Assembly: GCA_021819435.1 (NCBI GenBank)
Contig: JAKARB010000008.1
Location: 62,001-126,000 of the forward strand
Length of the DNA stretch: 64,000 nt
DNA from: Pseudomonadota bacterium
GTDB lineage: Bacteria > Pseudomonadota > Gammaproteobacteria > Burkholderiales > Burkholderiaceae_C
Direction of reading: 5' to 3'
Made by a program: the position numbers and the translations under genes. Shown here piece after piece: positions 53,320-61,305 of the stretch. Within the stretch, counting starts at the first letter, position 1. Each line of letters opens with the position of its first letter. The notes under the pieces were generated by a model. The model was not told where the DNA came from. It did not search any database and saw only the letters and a list, made by a program, of their open reading frames with translations.

Positions 53320-54867
53320 TCAAGGCAGCCACTGCTGTTTGACCACGATCAGCCAGCAGATGTTGAAGAGCAGGAACATGCCTACCACGCCAAAAAACAG
53401 GCGGTTGGCTCGTTGGACAGTACCCGAAGTGATCGGGTTGATGACCAGAGACGCGGAGCCGAGGATGGGGCGTCCACCGATCTCCCGCAGGCTGCGTGCA
53501 TCCTGCACGGTGGGAAAGACCTGAGTCAGGCCGAAGGCGACACCGAAACCGGCCGCGATCGACACCAGGAAGCCAAGCATGGCCACCAGCATGCGGCTGG
53601 GGCGGGCCGGAGTGGGCGATACACGCGGCGGTTCGACGACACGGAAATCAGCCACCTTGGTGGTCAGGTCGATCTTCTCGCCGAGCGAAGCAGACTCACG
53701 ACGGGCGACCAGCTCTTCGTAGTTCTTGCGCACGATGGTGTAGTCGCGGTTGAGCTGGCTGAGCTCCGCCTCGACCTCGGGCATGCGGCCCGCCATCGCG
53801 CGCGCTTGTTCCAGCTGTGCCTGCTGCGCCGACAACTGCCCTTGCAGTGATGCCACCTTGGCTTCGGCCTCTGCCAGGGCCACGCGGATGCGCTGGAAGA
53901 CCGGACTTGTGGGAGCCGGGCCCCGCTTGCCATCGCTGCGGCGGGCGTCCTGTTCGGCCTTTCGCTGTTGCTCGAGTTGCGCGATGGTGCGCCGAGCGGC
54001 CATGACATCGGGGTGTTGGTCGGTGTAGCGGCGCAGGAGCTCGTCGAGCTGGCGCTTCTGGGCATCCAGGCGAGAATCGGTGTCGCTTTGCACCGGCGCC
54101 ATGCCGGGCACCATGGCCTCGACCGGCATGGTGGGGTCTTCCTGTGAGAGTTCCCGCTTGAGGGCGTCGCGGGCCTGCGCGGCGGCCTGAAGTTCCACCC
54201 GCAAGCGGTTAACTTCCTCGGTCGAGGCAGACAGGCGGGCGAAGTGATCCTGGTTGGATGTACCGGTCAGGCCGAAGTTGCGCAGCTTGAAGTCCTTGAG
54301 CCGGTTTTCGGCTTCCATCAGCTTGGCCTCGTAGGACTTGATTTGGTCGTCCAGGAAGCGGCGGGCTTGTTCGGAGTCGCGTTGCTTGTCGGTGATGCCC
54401 GAACTCACGAACAGTGAAACGAGTTCGTCGACGATGATCTGGGCCCGTTGCGGGTTGATGTCGCGGTAGGTGATGGCGAAGAGGTTGGCGTCTCCGCTGG
54501 GCAGCACCTTGATTTCGCGGGTGAGCCGGTCGATGGTTTTTTCCCGGTCAGCCGGGCTGAGGTTCTGCAGGCCAGCGCGGGGCGAGGTGATGAGCCGTTC
54601 GACGTTGGGGCGACTGATCAGCGTGCGCGCCAGCATGCGGACCTGCTGGTCGACATCGGGCTGGAACGCCAGGCCGTTCATCAGAGGTTTGAGCACGGTC
54701 TGGGTGTCGACGAACACCCGCGCCGAGGCTTCGTAGCGGTCGCGCACCACCAAGGTGACCGCAGCCATGCTCAGGACCGCGATCGCCCATGCGGCAGCAA
54801 CGCCCAGCCAGCGGCGTTGCCACATCGAAACCAAGATGCCGGAGACTTGTCTGAAAAGCTCGTCCAT
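53320..54867 (-). CDS. polysaccharide chain-length determinant (Wzz/PCP-2 type)
   Basis: A 515-residue inner membrane co-polymerase. Membrane segments at about 20-40 and 425-450, with a third near 490-510; between them a long periplasmic part is rich in coiled coil (about 160-400), including ESASLGEKIDLTTKVADFRVVEPP before the second helix (start about 385). This is the XrtA-associated chain-length family (TIGR03007 type). It sets polymer length together with the downstream tyrosine kinase, to which it is spaced by 10 bases. It follows the export lipoprotein by 60 bases. Confidence 0.9.
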   Translation of the reverse strand: MDELFRQVSGILVSMWQRRWLGVAAAWAIAVLSMAAVTLVVRDRYEASARVFVDTQTVLKPLMNGLAFQPDVDQQVRMLARTLISRPNVERLITSPRAGLQNLSPADREKTIDRLTREIKVLPSGDANLFAITYRDINPQRAQIIVDELVSLFVSSGITDKQRDSEQARRFLDDQIKSYEAKLMEAENRLKDFKLRNFGLTGTSNQDHFARLSASTEEVNRLRVELQAAAQARDALKRELSQEDPTMPVEAMVPGMAPVQSDTDSRLDAQKRQLDELLRRYTDQHPDVMAARRTIAQLEQQRKAEQDARRSDGKRGPAPTSPVFQRIRVALAEAEAKVASLQGQLSAQQAQLEQARAMAGRMPEVEAELSQLNRDYTIVRKNYEELVARRESASLGEKIDLTTKVADFRVVEPPRVSPTPARPSRMLVAMLGFLVSIAAGFGVAFGLTQVFPTVQDARSLREIGGRPILGSASLVINPITSGTVQRANRLFFGVVGMFLLFNICWLIVVKQQWLP

Positions 54868-54927
54868 ACAGGCGATACGTGTGGGTCCGCAGGCGACGAG
54901 GCCGCCGCCTAGCTCATGGACCCTGGG

Positions 54928-55560
54928 TCAGAACCAGCTCTGGGGGATGATGATGATGTCGCCAGGGCGGACTTCCACGTTGGCGGAGATGTCGCCTCGG
55001 CGGATCAAATCCTTCAACCGGATGCTGTAGGGTTTGCTTTTCTCCGCGCCGCGCACGAGCACGGCGGCGTTGCCGTCGGCGAACTCGGTCAGTCCTCCGA
55101 CTTGGATCATGACGTCGAGCAAGGTCAGGTTCTGGCGATACGGCACCGACTGGGGGCGGGCGGCTTCACCGACGATGCGGATCTGCTCGGTAGAAACGCC
55201 TTGGAAATTGTTGACGATGACCGTCACCACCGGCTCGCGAATGTACTTGGCCAGGGCTTGTTCGATTTCGCGCGACAGCTCATCGGGGCGGCGACCGGCA
55301 GCCTGGATGTTCTCCACCAAGGGCAGTGAGATGCGGCCATCGGGGCGCACGGTGATGTTCGATGACAGATCCGGATTGCGCCACACAACGATGGAGAGTT
55401 GGTCCAACGCGCCGATGCGGTAGGACTGCTCGACGTTGTCTGCGGTGGCTGGGGCTGGAGGATGGCTTTGGAAAGACCCGCAACCAGCCAGTCCCGCAGA
55501 GAGGGCCAAGGCGATCAGCCAGAAATTGCCGGCTCGGCGAATGGAACGGGGCGACGTCAT
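54928..55560 (-). CDS. outer membrane polysaccharide export lipoprotein (OPX, EpsE-like)
   Basis: A 210-residue Wza-like export protein, first gene of the exopolysaccharide run. Lipobox GLAGC places lipid on Cys27. Then a polysaccharide-export (poly_export) domain with YRIGALDQLSIVVWRNPDLS and VRPDGRISLPLV, a SLBB domain with VVTVIVNN and IVGEAARPQSVPYRQ, and the ending VRPGDIIIIPQSWF. It is short (Wza has 379), as in OPX proteins of XrtA-type loci (TIGR03027), which leaves the outer membrane pore to a separate beta-barrel, probably the one two genes downstream. Transcription probably starts in the 241-base gap upstream. Confidence 0.92.
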   Translation of the reverse strand: MTSPRSIRRAGNFWLIALALSAGLAGCGSFQSHPPAPATADNVEQSYRIGALDQLSIVVWRNPDLSSNITVRPDGRISLPLVENIQAAGRRPDELSREIEQALAKYIREPVVTVIVNNFQGVSTEQIRIVGEAARPQSVPYRQNLTLLDVMIQVGGLTEFADGNAAVLVRGAEKSKPYSIRLKDLIRRGDISANVEVRPGDIIIIPQSWF

Positions 55561-55755
55561 CTGGAAACCCTCTTCTGGTTTGAAATCCCTGCCGCCTCAG
55601 GTCAGGCGAGCAGCCGGATGGACAAGGATAGGCTCAAATGCCTGCTCGTGGGGTGGGCATTGTTGCGGCGCCACATCGGCGCAGCGACAAGATTAGAGCA
55701 TGCCCGGGCCATCCCGTTGGCAGGATTGCAGACCGCAGCCCCGTGGATCCGGGGT

Positions 55756-55781
55756 GAAAAAAGCCCGCCAGAGGCGGGCTT
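55756..55781 (-). terminator. rho-independent terminator of the beta-helix lipoprotein gene
   Basis: On the minus strand AAGCCCGCC (55781-55773) pairs perfectly with GGCGGGCTT (55769-55761) around a 3-base loop and runs into TTTTTT (55762-55757). It lies about 20 bases after the gene's stop and separates it from the exopolysaccharide operon downstream. Confidence 0.93.
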
Positions 55782-55801
55782 GAGAAGGGAGAGCTCTTGG
55801 C

Positions 55802-57619
55802 TTACTTCACCGGCGGGGCAGTCACCGGCTCGGCCATGGGGGCCAGCTTGCGATCGGTGATGCCTGTGGGGAGGTTGCCGTTCAGCAGGGCATAGGGCGA
55901 CGAGCTGGTGGTCAGGAAGTTGCCATTGGCCATGTCGACGAAGCCGGGGCTGGATGTGTTCTTGGTCAGGCCATTGACGGTTGCGCCATCGATCACGGTG
56001 TTGGTCGGGATGTTCACGCCATTCCACTTGGTGCCGGTTGCCAGGTTCGTGCCGCCGTAGGGGTCCACGGTGTGCGCGAAGTTGTTGGTCCAGTTGGATT
56101 GGTAGTCAGCGCGGCCTTGGTAGTAGAACAGACCGATCGGTGCAGGCGTTGCGCCAGCTGTGGCGGGTGCCGAGTACAGCAGGTTGTTGCGTGCAACCAC
56201 GGTGGTCGGGGCGCGTGTGTTCAGCAGGTCGATCAGGGGGACGGGCTGGAACTCGAAGTAGTTGTTGTTGCGCCAGAAGGATTCGTTGTTCACGAACGAA
56301 GCCACGCGGTTGTTGTAGAAGTACAGCTTGCCTTCACGCGGCTGCTTGTTCGTGCCCATGCCACCGTCACCATGGCCGACGATGGCTTGCAGGTATTGGC
56401 GGGTGACGAGGATGTTGCTGTAGACGAACGCGTTGGCCACGAGCTTTTCGCCAAGCGAGTCAACTTGGACGCTCTCGTAGTCGACGTTGGACTCAGGGTC
56501 ACGCAGCGCGATCAGGTCGGCGCCGCCTTCGATGTAGTTGTAGCGGAAGATGACGCCAGCCGAGCGTTCCTTGATGTTGTCACCATTGCTGCCGTTGATC
56601 GGGGGGGCAAAGTAGTTGTACTCGTAAACGGTGCCGATGGCTTCCGTGTAGGCGTTGTGTTCGCTGAAACTGCCAACGTTGCCGTTGCCATGGAAGTGGT
56701 TGCGGGCGATCAGCAGGTTGCGCGTCTGGAGCCATTCGCCGCCGGTCGAGTTGGCGAAGATGCCCAGGCCGTTGTCGCCCAGGTCGCACTTGGTGATGGC
56801 CACCTTCTCCGCGCCATAGATCGAGATGCCTGCGGAGAAATTGCCCCAGGTGCCCGTGCTGCCGGAGAGGTTGGTGACCTTCTGGGGAGGGCGGGCGTTG
56901 CGGATCTTCAGCCCGGTGATGTGCAAGTAGCCAGGCTTGTAGTTGCTGGAGCGGTTGACTGCACTGGCGCTCGGGGTGCTGATGATGATCATCGCAGCGG
57001 AATCGAGGCCGGAGAGCGCGCCGGTGTTCTTGGGCATCACGGCGTTGGTGCCATCCAGGATGGGCAGTTCACCATTGGGGCCAGCAACGCCCTGGATCGT
57101 GATCCACTTGTTGGCGCGGCCTCGCGAAGCCAAGTAAATGATGTCTTTGTACGGTGTGCTGCTGTAGTAGATGTTGACGGTGTCGCAGGGCAGCAGCGAC
57201 AACCAAGGCACATCCTTCGGGGTGGCGTAGGTCTTGCCGGGGCCGACGTTGAATGTCATGCCCTCGCCAGCAGCACAGGCCGAGCGGCTCGGGTAAACGG
57301 GCTGGTAATCCCAATTGGTGGGGTTTTCGTAGTTGTTCCAGTCCGGTGCGGTACGGGCCACGGGCGCGGTCGTTGTGGTCCCACTCGTAGGTGTGGTGGT
57401 TGTGGTCGTCGTCGTTGTCGTCGGAGTCGAAGTGCCGGTGCTCGAGGACGTGCGGGTGCCTCTGAGCTTTTCTGCTGCCGCCACATCTTCTGGTGTTTCG
57501 TTGCCACCGGTGGTTGGCGCGTCACCGCCACCGCCCCCGCCACAGGCGGTCAGCACAACTACAGATGCCAGCGAGGCCAGGAGCGCGGCGCGTGACAGAG
57601 GGGAGGGACGGTTGGGCAT
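55802..57619 (-). CDS. right-handed parallel beta-helix lipoprotein
   Basis: A 605-residue exported protein with lipobox VLTAC (Cys26) followed by a Gly run. A Ser/Thr-rich linker (about 54-86) contains ten consecutive Thr (67-76). The remainder is a parallel beta-helix: repeated short strands with Asn/Gly turns such as GLKIRNARPP, NLLIARNHFHGNGNV, VIFRYNYIEGGADLIAL and VYSNILVTRQYLQAIVGHGDG. This fold is used by polysaccharide lyases, pectate lyase-like enzymes and alginate C5 epimerases; no firm catalytic motif is recognised. It is a single-gene unit with its own terminator between two polysaccharide operons, so modification or cleavage of that polymer at the cell surface is the likely role. 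Confidence 0.8.
   Translation of the reverse strand: MPNRPSPLSRAALLASLASVVVLTACGGGGGGDAPTTGGNETPEDVAAAEKLRGTRTSSSTGTSTPTTTTTTTTTTPTSGTTTTAPVARTAPDWNNYENPTNWDYQPVYPSRSACAAGEGMTFNVGPGKTYATPKDVPWLSLLPCDTVNIYYSSTPYKDIIYLASRGRANKWITIQGVAGPNGELPILDGTNAVMPKNTGALSGLDSAAMIIISTPSASAVNRSSNYKPGYLHITGLKIRNARPPQKVTNLSGSTGTWGNFSAGISIYGAEKVAITKCDLGDNGLGIFANSTGGEWLQTRNLLIARNHFHGNGNVGSFSEHNAYTEAIGTVYEYNYFAPPINGSNGDNIKERSAGVIFRYNYIEGGADLIALRDPESNVDYESVQVDSLGEKLVANAFVYSNILVTRQYLQAIVGHGDGGMGTNKQPREGKLYFYNNRVASFVNNESFWRNNNYFEFQPVPLIDLLNTRAPTTVVARNNLLYSAPATAGATPAPIGLFYYQGRADYQSNWTNNFAHTVDPYGGTNLATGTKWNGVNIPTNTVIDGATVNGLTKNTSSPGFVDMANGNFLTTSSSPYALLNGNLPTGITDRKLAPMAEPVTAPPVK
57392..57421 (-). repeat. imperfect ACN codon repeat (ten threonines)
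   Basis: Ten consecutive threonine codons (ACA/ACG/ACC mix) inside the beta-helix lipoprotein linker, in a wider Thr/Ser/Pro-rich tract at about 57362-57457. Slippage here would change linker length in steps of one residue without shifting frame. Confidence 0.7.
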
Positions 57620-57830
57620 GCAGGACTCTCGAAGTAAGTGCGTTGCTGTGTGCTGGGGCGGTTTGGGAACCGTTGTGCCCCTTGCGATGAGATGACCGGG
57701 TTATCGATCGCCAGTGAGGCCATTCTCAAAGTTGCAGTACGCACTGGGGTGTGAGTCTGTCACAGATGGGAAGTAACGGACCGTAAGAATTGCTTTGGAT
57801 TTTCGAGGAGGGCTATTCAAAAAAGCGTCT

Positions 57831-59000
57831 TCAGGCACTCATTCGGGGGGTGAGGGCGCGGCAGACTTCCAGGGTTTCCCGCGCGACGTCATCCCAAGTT
57901 CGTGACATGTTTTGGGAAATTGCGGGGCGATCCCACGCCTTTTCCAGGGTTTGGGTCAATGCGTCTGCCAACGCGTCTGCATCGCGCGGCGGCACCAGCC
58001 GGCCGTTCTCAGATGTGACGATTTCGGGGATGCCACCCACATCGGTAGCGACCACGGGGCAGCCACAGGCAAGGGCCTCAACCAAGACGTTCGGGTAGCC
58101 TTCGCTCCAGCTTGGCAGGGTCAGCAAATCGGCCGCATTGATGTATTGGGCCACTTTCTCCGGCAGCTGGCCCCCGGCCAGGATGATGCTGTCTTGCTGT
58201 CCGTGGGATGAGATGAGGTCTTTGAGGGCTTCAAGATAGGGGCCCTCGCCAATCAGGATGGTGCGCAGGTTGGGGTGCGATGAGCGCATTTTCGTGACGC
58301 TTTGCACCAGTTCGCGCAGACCTTTTGCCTCAATCAAACGGCCGACATAAATGACAACGGGCGCATCCTGGGGCAGACCGAGCGCTTCTCGGCAGTGGGC
58401 ACGGTTTTGCGGATGAAAGACAGCGGTGTTGATGCCATTGACCACGGTGGCGCACTGCGTGGGGGCAACGCCGAATGTGTCGATCGCATGCCGTGTCATC
58501 GCTTGGCTGACGAACACAATGCGATCGGCGGCTTGAAGGGTTCGGCGGGTGAGCCAGGCGTTGATGCCTTGGCGGTCGTTGATGTCGGTGCCCAGTGCGC
58601 CGATGACCACGGGTTTACCGATTTTGCGCGCGACGTACTCGGCGCCGGCTCCTTCCGGGTATGTCCAATAACCGATCAAAACGTCGGGTGAATATTGGTC
58701 GATCCGTTTGAGTAAGGACATGCCTGCCGCCAGTCCGTTCGTAACACGGGAAATCAGCGGAATGGCGGGATATGTCACCGTTTCGATTTCAATACCGGGC
58801 AGCGAATATGAGTCGGCCATGACGACCGATCTGTGTCGGCTGGGTTGCAGCCAACTGGCCTGAGGGTATTGGGCCTGCGTCAGGAAAACGCGGACCTCTG
58901 CCTGGTGAGATAGCGCTCGGGTGGTTTCATAAATGAAACGCCCGCGTGTCATGTCCTGGGGCACGGGCAGGATGGGGGTGATGACAGCGATGCGGGTCAT
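57831..59000 (-). CDS. glycosyltransferase family 4 (GT-B)
   Basis: A 389-residue GT-B enzyme. The N-terminal acceptor domain starts RIAVITPILPVPQDMTRGRF; the C-terminal donor domain has VIYVGRLIEAKGL, TILIGEGPYLEAL and the E-x7-E motif in SEGYPNVLVEALACGCPVV, followed by a GGIPEIV turn. The ATG at 59000 overlaps the upstream acyltransferase stop (ATGA). It is the last gene of the operon. Its base composition is visibly less GC-rich than its neighbours (near 55 percent by eye in the middle, against about 65), suggesting a separate history. Sugar and linkage unknown. Confidence 0.9.
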   Translation of the reverse strand: MTRIAVITPILPVPQDMTRGRFIYETTRALSHQAEVRVFLTQAQYPQASWLQPSRHRSVVMADSYSLPGIEIETVTYPAIPLISRVTNGLAAGMSLLKRIDQYSPDVLIGYWTYPEGAGAEYVARKIGKPVVIGALGTDINDRQGINAWLTRRTLQAADRIVFVSQAMTRHAIDTFGVAPTQCATVVNGINTAVFHPQNRAHCREALGLPQDAPVVIYVGRLIEAKGLRELVQSVTKMRSSHPNLRTILIGEGPYLEALKDLISSHGQQDSIILAGGQLPEKVAQYINAADLLTLPSWSEGYPNVLVEALACGCPVVATDVGGIPEIVTSENGRLVPPRDADALADALTQTLEKAWDRPAISQNMSRTWDDVARETLEVCRALTPRMSA

Positions 59001-60130
59001 GCCGGGATGTGCTTGTTGTGCACGATGCGTTGGCGTAAGGGCTCTTCGAACCAGCGGAAGGAGATGTGGGCGACGATGGCGACGGCCACCATTGAGACCG
59101 CGATCGCCACGTCGGTGTTCAGTCCCAACCTGATCAATGCGTTGCGCACGGGGTGAAGCACCATGGGGTGGAAAAGGTAGATCCCATAGGAAATTCGGCC
59201 GACCCACGCCGCCCAGCGCGCATTCAGGATCCGGAACGCCAAGCTGCCAGGCTGATTGGCCGCCAGGATGACGATGGGCAGCGCCAAGGTAACCAGCCAG
59301 GATTCGATCGAGAAACCCACGACGTACTTCAAGACGTTCGTGCCCCGAAAGAAGTTGAAGCTCAGGATCACCAGGCCCAAACAGGCAAGCAGGACCCAGC
59401 CCCTGGCGGGCACCCTGCCCAAAGCGAGGCGAATCCTCTCGGAGGCAACGGCACAAGCCAGCAGGCCACCCAGGGCGAGCTGGTCTCCCCGTGTTTCCAG
59501 GGCTCGGTACAGGTATTCATCGGGCGCGCCAGCAGCGACCCAGCCCAGCCGGCATCCGATGAGTGCCAGGGTCAGGGCCAGCACACCATGCCAGGTGACT
59601 TTGACGTGGCGGTGGATCAGCAGCAGGCCCAGGGGCCAGAGCATGTAGAACTGCTCTTCCACGGCAAGCGACCAGCAGTGGGAGAGGTAGTGCGACGCCG
59701 CGCCAGTGAAGGCCTGGTAATAGTTCACGACGTAGGCGCTGCTGCTCCAGATCGCTCCCCAGGGCACGGGGCGGTGGGCCAAGGTCAGCAGCAGCAGCCC
59801 GACGAGCACGTAGACGTAAAAAACCGGCAGCAGGCGCGCTGCCCGGCGCAGGTAAAAACGGCCAAGATCGATGTGATCGTGCTTGTCCAGTTCGGCCAGC
59901 AGTCCACGGGTGATGAGGAATCCACTGAGCACGAAAAACAGCATCACCCCGAAGCCGCCGTCGAACAAGGGCAAGCCGAAGGGGCCGGCCCAACCAGAGT
60001 GGTCAGCGAGCACCAGGAAAACGGCGAGCGCGCGCAGGGCATCCAACCCTGGTATGCGCGCTTGGTCCAGCGCGGTCTGCAGGGCGTCTGCTGCCGGGGT
60101 GGGGGTTGCGCGTTGCAGGGAGGGGCTCAT
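58997..60130 (-). CDS. acyltransferase 3 family membrane protein
   Basis: A 377-residue protein with about ten helices and the OafA/acyltransferase-3 motifs: RIPGLDALRALAVFLVLADHSGW near the N terminus (invariant His of the H-x-x-x pattern), FFVLSGFLITRGL, RFYLRRAARLLPVFY (R-x10-H equivalent region) and the WSLAVEEQFY box. Such enzymes O-acetylate or otherwise acylate polysaccharides from the cytoplasmic side. The ATG at 60130 overlaps the GT4 stop upstream (ATGA) and its own stop overlaps the next gene the same way. An in-frame extension to 60208 is inside that GT4 gene and rejected. Confidence 0.92.
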   Translation of the reverse strand: MSPSLQRATPTPAADALQTALDQARIPGLDALRALAVFLVLADHSGWAGPFGLPLFDGGFGVMLFFVLSGFLITRGLLAELDKHDHIDLGRFYLRRAARLLPVFYVYVLVGLLLLTLAHRPVPWGAIWSSSAYVVNYYQAFTGAASHYLSHCWSLAVEEQFYMLWPLGLLLIHRHVKVTWHGVLALTLALIGCRLGWVAAGAPDEYLYRALETRGDQLALGGLLACAVASERIRLALGRVPARGWVLLACLGLVILSFNFFRGTNVLKYVVGFSIESWLVTLALPIVILAANQPGSLAFRILNARWAAWVGRISYGIYLFHPMVLHPVRNALIRLGLNTDVAIAVSMVAVAIVAHISFRWFEEPLRQRIVHNKHIPA

Positions 60131-61287
60131 GGGCGTTTGTCCGCTTCGCGGTAAAGGCGTTCGTACTGGGCGCACAAGGTGCCCAGCGAGGCATGTTCGC
60201 GCGCCCAATGACGTGCGCCAGTGCCTAGATGCGCGCGCAGGCCAGCATCGCTCATCAGGGCCAGCAGCGCTTGGCGCAGGGCTGCGGCGTCGTCCACATC
60301 GAAGAGCATGCCTGTGCCACCTTCCTGGATGACCTCTACATTGCCACCCACCCGGCTGGCGAGCGAGGGCAGCCCGGTTGCGCAGGCCTCAAGCAGGGCG
60401 ATGGAGACGCCCTCCGTCAGCGAGGGGAGGGCGAAAACATCCAGACCGGGGAGCAGGCTGGACACGTCGGAGCGGATGCCCGCCAGGATGACGTGACCAT
60501 TCAGACCCAGCTCGCCGATCAGTTGTTCGAGCTGTGGTCGCAGGGGACCTTCGCCAATGATCACGAGCTTTGCCGTGGGGCATTGGGCCAGGACCTGCGG
60601 CCACTGACGGATGAGGCTGTGGTGGTTCTTGAGCTCGACCAAGCGGCCGACGCAGCCAACCACCACGTCTTCGCTAGAAAGCCCCAGGGCCATGCGGGCG
60701 GCGGCTTTGCGCTCGGGATTGATGCCGAAATCATCGACGGGCACGGCATTGAGCAGCGTCGTGGCCTTTGACGCTGGCACGTAGCCGTCGCGCACGAAGC
60801 GGTCATGCACCTGCCGGCCCACCATCGCCACACCTTGAGAGCGCCGCACGGACCACTTGAAGAGCCAGCGCAGTCGCCGGTTGCTTAGGCGAGTGCCCAT
60901 GTCGTGGCAGGTGACCACCTGTGAAGGGCGATGGGGCATGCCGAGCAGGGCTGCGGCGGCGTAGTAGCTGGGTACGAAGTTGTGTGCGTGGACGGTGTCG
61001 ATGCGATGCTCTCGGACAGCCTGCCTCAGCTTGCGCAACACCGCGAAGTCCAACGTGCCTTGCTTGTTGCCAACAATCACCGGTACGCCTGCGGCTTGCA
61101 GCTCGGTGATGAATCCGCCCGTCTGGTTGATGCTGAAGATGGCGACCCGTTGGCCCAGGCGGTGTTGGGCAACGGCCAGGTCGTGGACCAGGCGCTCGAG
61201 CCCGCCACGCTCTAGTGAATCGACCACATGGAGGATGCCTCGGGGCTCGGCTGCAAGGGGGCGGCGGGTGGCGGCGGGGGTGCTCAT
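60127..61287 (-). CDS. glycosyltransferase family 4 (GT-B)
   Basis: A 386-residue GT-B enzyme, distinct from the one at 57831. The N-terminal domain has ILHVVDSLERGGLERLV, the TVHAHNFVPSYYAA loop and a CHDMG; the donor domain has VGCVGRLVELKNH, LVIIGEGPLRPQLE and an E-x7-E in TEGVSIALLEACATGLP. These are the WcaL/EpsD-like GT4 features. It begins 18 bases after the O-antigen-ligase-like gene and its stop overlaps the acyltransferase start. It should add one sugar of the repeat unit; specificity unknown. Confidence 0.92.
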   Translation of the reverse strand: MSTPAATRRPLAAEPRGILHVVDSLERGGLERLVHDLAVAQHRLGQRVAIFSINQTGGFITELQAAGVPVIVGNKQGTLDFAVLRKLRQAVREHRIDTVHAHNFVPSYYAAAALLGMPHRPSQVVTCHDMGTRLSNRRLRWLFKWSVRRSQGVAMVGRQVHDRFVRDGYVPASKATTLLNAVPVDDFGINPERKAAARMALGLSSEDVVVGCVGRLVELKNHHSLIRQWPQVLAQCPTAKLVIIGEGPLRPQLEQLIGELGLNGHVILAGIRSDVSSLLPGLDVFALPSLTEGVSIALLEACATGLPSLASRVGGNVEVIQEGGTGMLFDVDDAAALRQALLALMSDAGLRAHLGTGARHWAREHASLGTLCAQYERLYREADKRP

Positions 61288-61305
61288 CGTACGGGTCAGT
61301 CGGCT

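Noticed and set aside
56072..57595. 507-codon Val/Gly/Asp-rich frame opposite the beta-helix lipoprotein
   Set aside because: The composition is what the complement of an Asn/Thr-rich repeat protein gives; the minus strand has signal peptide, lipobox and terminator.
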